A stretch of DNA of 7,419 nucleotides from Verrucomicrobiota bacterium. Its GTDB lineage: Bacteria; Verrucomicrobiota; Verrucomicrobiia; Opitutales; Opitutaceae. Positions within the stretch are counted from its first letter, which is position 1; every line of letters begins with the position of its first letter. Location: the NCBI GenBank assembly GCA_030916665.1, contig JAUPWC010000435.1:1-7419 (forward strand), given 5' to 3'. Of the stretch, positions 5,614 to 7,419 are shown piece after piece. Made by a program: the position numbers and the translations under genes. Below the pieces are notes generated by a model that worked only from the letters and a program-made list of their open reading frames with translations, was not told where the DNA came from and did not search any database.

Positions 5614-6252
5614 ATGTCCTTTCTCCGTGCCGCCCTGTTCCTGCATCTGGCGCTCGCTGCGTCGGCCGCGGAACTCACCTGCACCCTGACCAACGCGAAG
5701 GGCGGCGATCCGCTCGGCGAGGCCGCCGTCTCGCTCATCCCGCTCGACCAGCCCGCCCCGCCGGTTTCGCCCGAGGCCAAGGCGGAGATCGTCCAGCAGG
5801 ACCAGGAGTTTTCCGCTTTTCTCACCATCGTGCAGACCGGCACGAAAGTCGTGCTGCCCAACCGCGACAAAGTGCAGCACCACGTTTACTCGCTCTCCCG
5901 CCCGCGCCGTTTCGAGCTGCCGCTCTACAATCCCGGCCAGACGGAATCCATCGTGTTCGAGCTGGAAGGCCAGGTTACCATCGGCTGCAACATCCACGAC
6001 TGGATGATCGCGCATGTCGTGGTGGTGCCGACGCCGTGGTTCGCCAAGTCCGACGCCAAGGGCGTGGCCCGCCTCACCGCTCCCGCCGGACGCTACCGCC
6101 TCGAAATCTGGCACCCGCGGCTGGGCAAGCCCGAGACCCGCGAGATCACCCTCGCCGACGGCGCCGCCGCGCGGGAAGCGGCCGCCCTCACCCTCAAGCC
6201 CGACCGCCGGGTGCGGCGCACGGGCGGCGGCAAGAACGGCGGCTACCGCTGA
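5614..6252 (+). CDS. Periplasmic cupredoxin-like protein ('methylamine utilization protein' type)
   Basis: This 212-residue exported protein has a signal peptide MSFLRAALFLHLALAASAA with cleavage before E20. Its central region (about 70-139) is a plastocyanin-like cupredoxin: N83-R-D-K-x-x-H89-H90-V-Y-S supplies the first copper histidine, and GC125NIH128DWM131 supplies the Cys-His-Met ligand loop, all present. The flanking parts, at 20-50 and about 145-185 (DAKGVARLTAPAGRYRLEIWHP), look like a carboxypeptidase-regulatory/transthyretin-like beta-sandwich wrapped around the copper domain. A basic Arg/Gly tail closes the protein. The family is often annotated 'methylamine utilization protein', but no methylamine dehydrogenase genes are here, so that role is not supported. 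A type 1 copper site used for electron transfer or copper/redox sensing is more likely. The gene lies 65 bases after the beta-barrel gene and 3 bases before a membrane sensor, arguing for one transcript. Confidence 0.82.
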   Translation: MSFLRAALFLHLALAASAAELTCTLTNAKGGDPLGEAAVSLIPLDQPAPPVSPEAKAEIVQQDQEFSAFLTIVQTGTKVVLPNRDKVQHHVYSLSRPRRFELPLYNPGQTESIVFELEGQVTIGCNIHDWMIAHVVVVPTPWFAKSDAKGVARLTAPAGRYRLEIWHPRLGKPETREITLADGAAAREAAALTLKPDRRVRRTGGGKNGGYR

Positions 6253-6255
6253 CCC

Positions 6256-7419
6256 GTGCCGCTGCGGCCCTTCCGCTTCCGTCGCTTCAGCACCCAGCTG
6301 CTCCTGCTGCTGGCCGGCCTGTTCGCCGTGGTGCAGGTTTCGGTCTATGGGCTGGTCGCCCGCGCCAACGAGGCCAACGCCCGCGACCAGATCGCCCGGA
6401 ACCTGCGCGTCGGCGCGAAGATCTTCCGGCAATACATCAGCGAGCGCATCGAATATCTCACCGGCGCCGCCATGGTGTTGAGCAACGACTACGCCATGAA
6501 GCAGGTTTTCCTGCATGAGCCGGTCGATCGTGAAACCCTGCGCTCGATCCTTGAGAGCTACGCCGATCGCTTGCAGTTCAACCCCAGCGTCACCCGCCCT
6601 CCCATGTTCTTCTTTTCGCTGGAGGGTGAACTTCTGGCCGATAACGGCCGGGACCGCGACGCGCCTGTCCTCAGCACCGCCCCCTTCCGCCAGCTGATCA
6701 GGCTGATTGAAGACGGCGAGGCCGAGCAAGCCAGCGGCTACGCTTACCTTGACGGCAAACTGCAAGTGCTGGTTCTGGCCCCGCTCTACGCCCCCAAACC
6801 CAATATCCAGGGCTGGCTGGGAGCCGCCTATCCGGTCGACACCTTCGCCCAAGCGATCAAGGCCACGACGCTTTTGGATGTGACCTTCACCTCGAATCCC
6901 TCCGTCGGCGATTTGCGCGTGCTCTCCACCACCCTCGAAAGCGGCATGACCGAGGCCATCGTCCGCCACCTGCGCACCCATCCCGACCGGACCGAGCAAT
7001 TGCAGAGCCTGACGCTCGCCGGCGAACCCTACGTCACGCTCCTGGAGCCCCTGGAACTGCTCGGGGCCGCCCCGGCCCGCATCGCTTTGCAGCGGTCCCT
7101 CACGGCGGAACTGGCCCCGGCCCGCGAACTCGAACGCACCGTGCTGTTCATCTCCCTCGCTGCGCTGGCCGCGGCCACGATCGTGGCCTTCGCCATCGCC
7201 CGCGGCGTCAGCCGCCCCATGCAGCAGCTCGCCCGGCACACCAAGCTCGTCGCCGAGGGCGACTATACCCAGCACATCGATCTGGCCCGGGCCGACGAGC
7301 TCGGCCAGCTCGCCACCGCCTTCAACCAGATGACCGACGGCCTGGCGGAGCGCGACAAGGTGCGCAACCTGCTCGGCAAGGTCGTTTCACCCGAGATCGC
7401 CACGCAGCTGCTGCACTCC
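6256..7419 (+). CDS. Membrane sensor with Cache-like domain, HAMP and start of a class III adenylate/guanylate cyclase (C-terminus cut)
   Basis: The frame is open from GTG 6256 to the window edge (388 codons, no stop). An in-frame TGA, the cupredoxin stop, lies six bases upstream, so the start cannot be much earlier. Residues 12-34 form the first membrane segment (STQLLLLLAGLFAVVQVSVYG). A periplasmic sensor of about 260 residues follows; its beginning, GAKIFRQYISERIEYLTGAA then LSNDYAMKQ, resembles the dCache_3 type double sensory domain. Residues 296-315 are the second membrane segment and about 316-367 a HAMP domain (RPMQQLARHTKLVAEGDYT, then DELGQLATAFNQM). The last visible residues, NLLGKVVSPEIATQLL, match the linker found just before class III cyclase catalytic domains (G-K/R-x-V-S-P-E-x-A). 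The catalytic domain itself is outside the window, so the output is inferred. A histidine kinase or GGDEF output is less likely. It probably reads a signal from the preceding cupredoxin and barrel proteins. Confidence 0.8.
   Translation, partial: MPLRPFRFRRFSTQLLLLLAGLFAVVQVSVYGLVARANEANARDQIARNLRVGAKIFRQYISERIEYLTGAAMVLSNDYAMKQVFLHEPVDRETLRSILESYADRLQFNPSVTRPPMFFFSLEGELLADNGRDRDAPVLSTAPFRQLIRLIEDGEAEQASGYAYLDGKLQVLVLAPLYAPKPNIQGWLGAAYPVDTFAQAIKATTLLDVTFTSNPSVGDLRVLSTTLESGMTEAIVRHLRTHPDRTEQLQSLTLAGEPYVTLLEPLELLGAAPARIALQRSLTAELAPARELERTVLFISLAALAAATIVAFAIARGVSRPMQQLARHTKLVAEGDYTQHIDLARADELGQLATAFNQMTDGLAERDKVRNLLGKVVSPEIATQLLHS

Noticed and set aside
5614..6252. Genuine methylamine utilisation function
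   Set aside because: The name comes from family annotation habit; no methylamine dehydrogenase subunit or maturation gene is in the window.
5563..7275. 570-codon open frame on the minus strand across the cupredoxin and sensor genes
   Set aside because: It mirrors two genes with clear motifs, is Gly/Glu/Ala-rich, and shows no domain, signal or ribosome binding site.
1..7419. tRNA, rRNA or riboswitch
   Set aside because: No cloverleaf, conserved rRNA segment or known riboswitch core was recognised on either strand; all gaps are shorter than 150 bases.

Overview
The window is GC-rich (roughly two thirds G+C), densely coded and bacterial. Weak Shine-Dalgarno use, a GxxExxY-family gene with flanking repeats, and the general gene style suggest a verrucomicrobial genome of the Opitutaceae type. 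This is an inference from style, not from a marker gene.

Left half, all on the minus strand, read from right to left: a YbbA-type ABC ATPase (3285-3977), a small GxxExxY/PD-(D/E)XK-like protein (2839-3216), a large YbbP-type FtsX/MacB-superfamily permease (274-2799), a 143-base gap holding a paired inverted repeat (147-273), and the first 43 codons of a SlyD-like FKBP prolyl isomerase that runs off the left edge (1-130).

Right half, all on the plus strand: a TesA-type GDSL esterase (3993-4643), a predicted outer-membrane beta-barrel of unknown function whose GTG start overlaps the tesA stop (4640-5548), a periplasmic cupredoxin-like protein of the 'methylamine utilization protein' type (5614-6252), and, three bases further on, the N-terminal 388 residues of a membrane sensor with a Cache-like periplasmic domain, a HAMP domain and the start of what looks like a class III adenylate/guanylate cyclase (6256 to the right edge).

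The centre is the tesA / ybbA-ybbP arrangement known from Escherichia coli. There a secreted lysophospholipase/thioesterase is encoded divergently from an ABC transporter that lacks an obvious substrate-binding protein. Here the two start codons are only 15 bases apart. Between ybbA and ybbP lies a cassette of about 450 bp: the GxxExxY gene bounded by a 29-bp inverted repeat (27/29 matches) built from 9-bp units. Removing it leaves a normal 36-base gap between the ATPase stop and the permease start.

The two most interesting points are this GxxExxY cassette inside a transporter operon, and the beta-barrel / cupredoxin / Cache-HAMP-cyclase cluster. The latter could be a periplasmic copper or redox sensing route feeding a cyclic-nucleotide signal.
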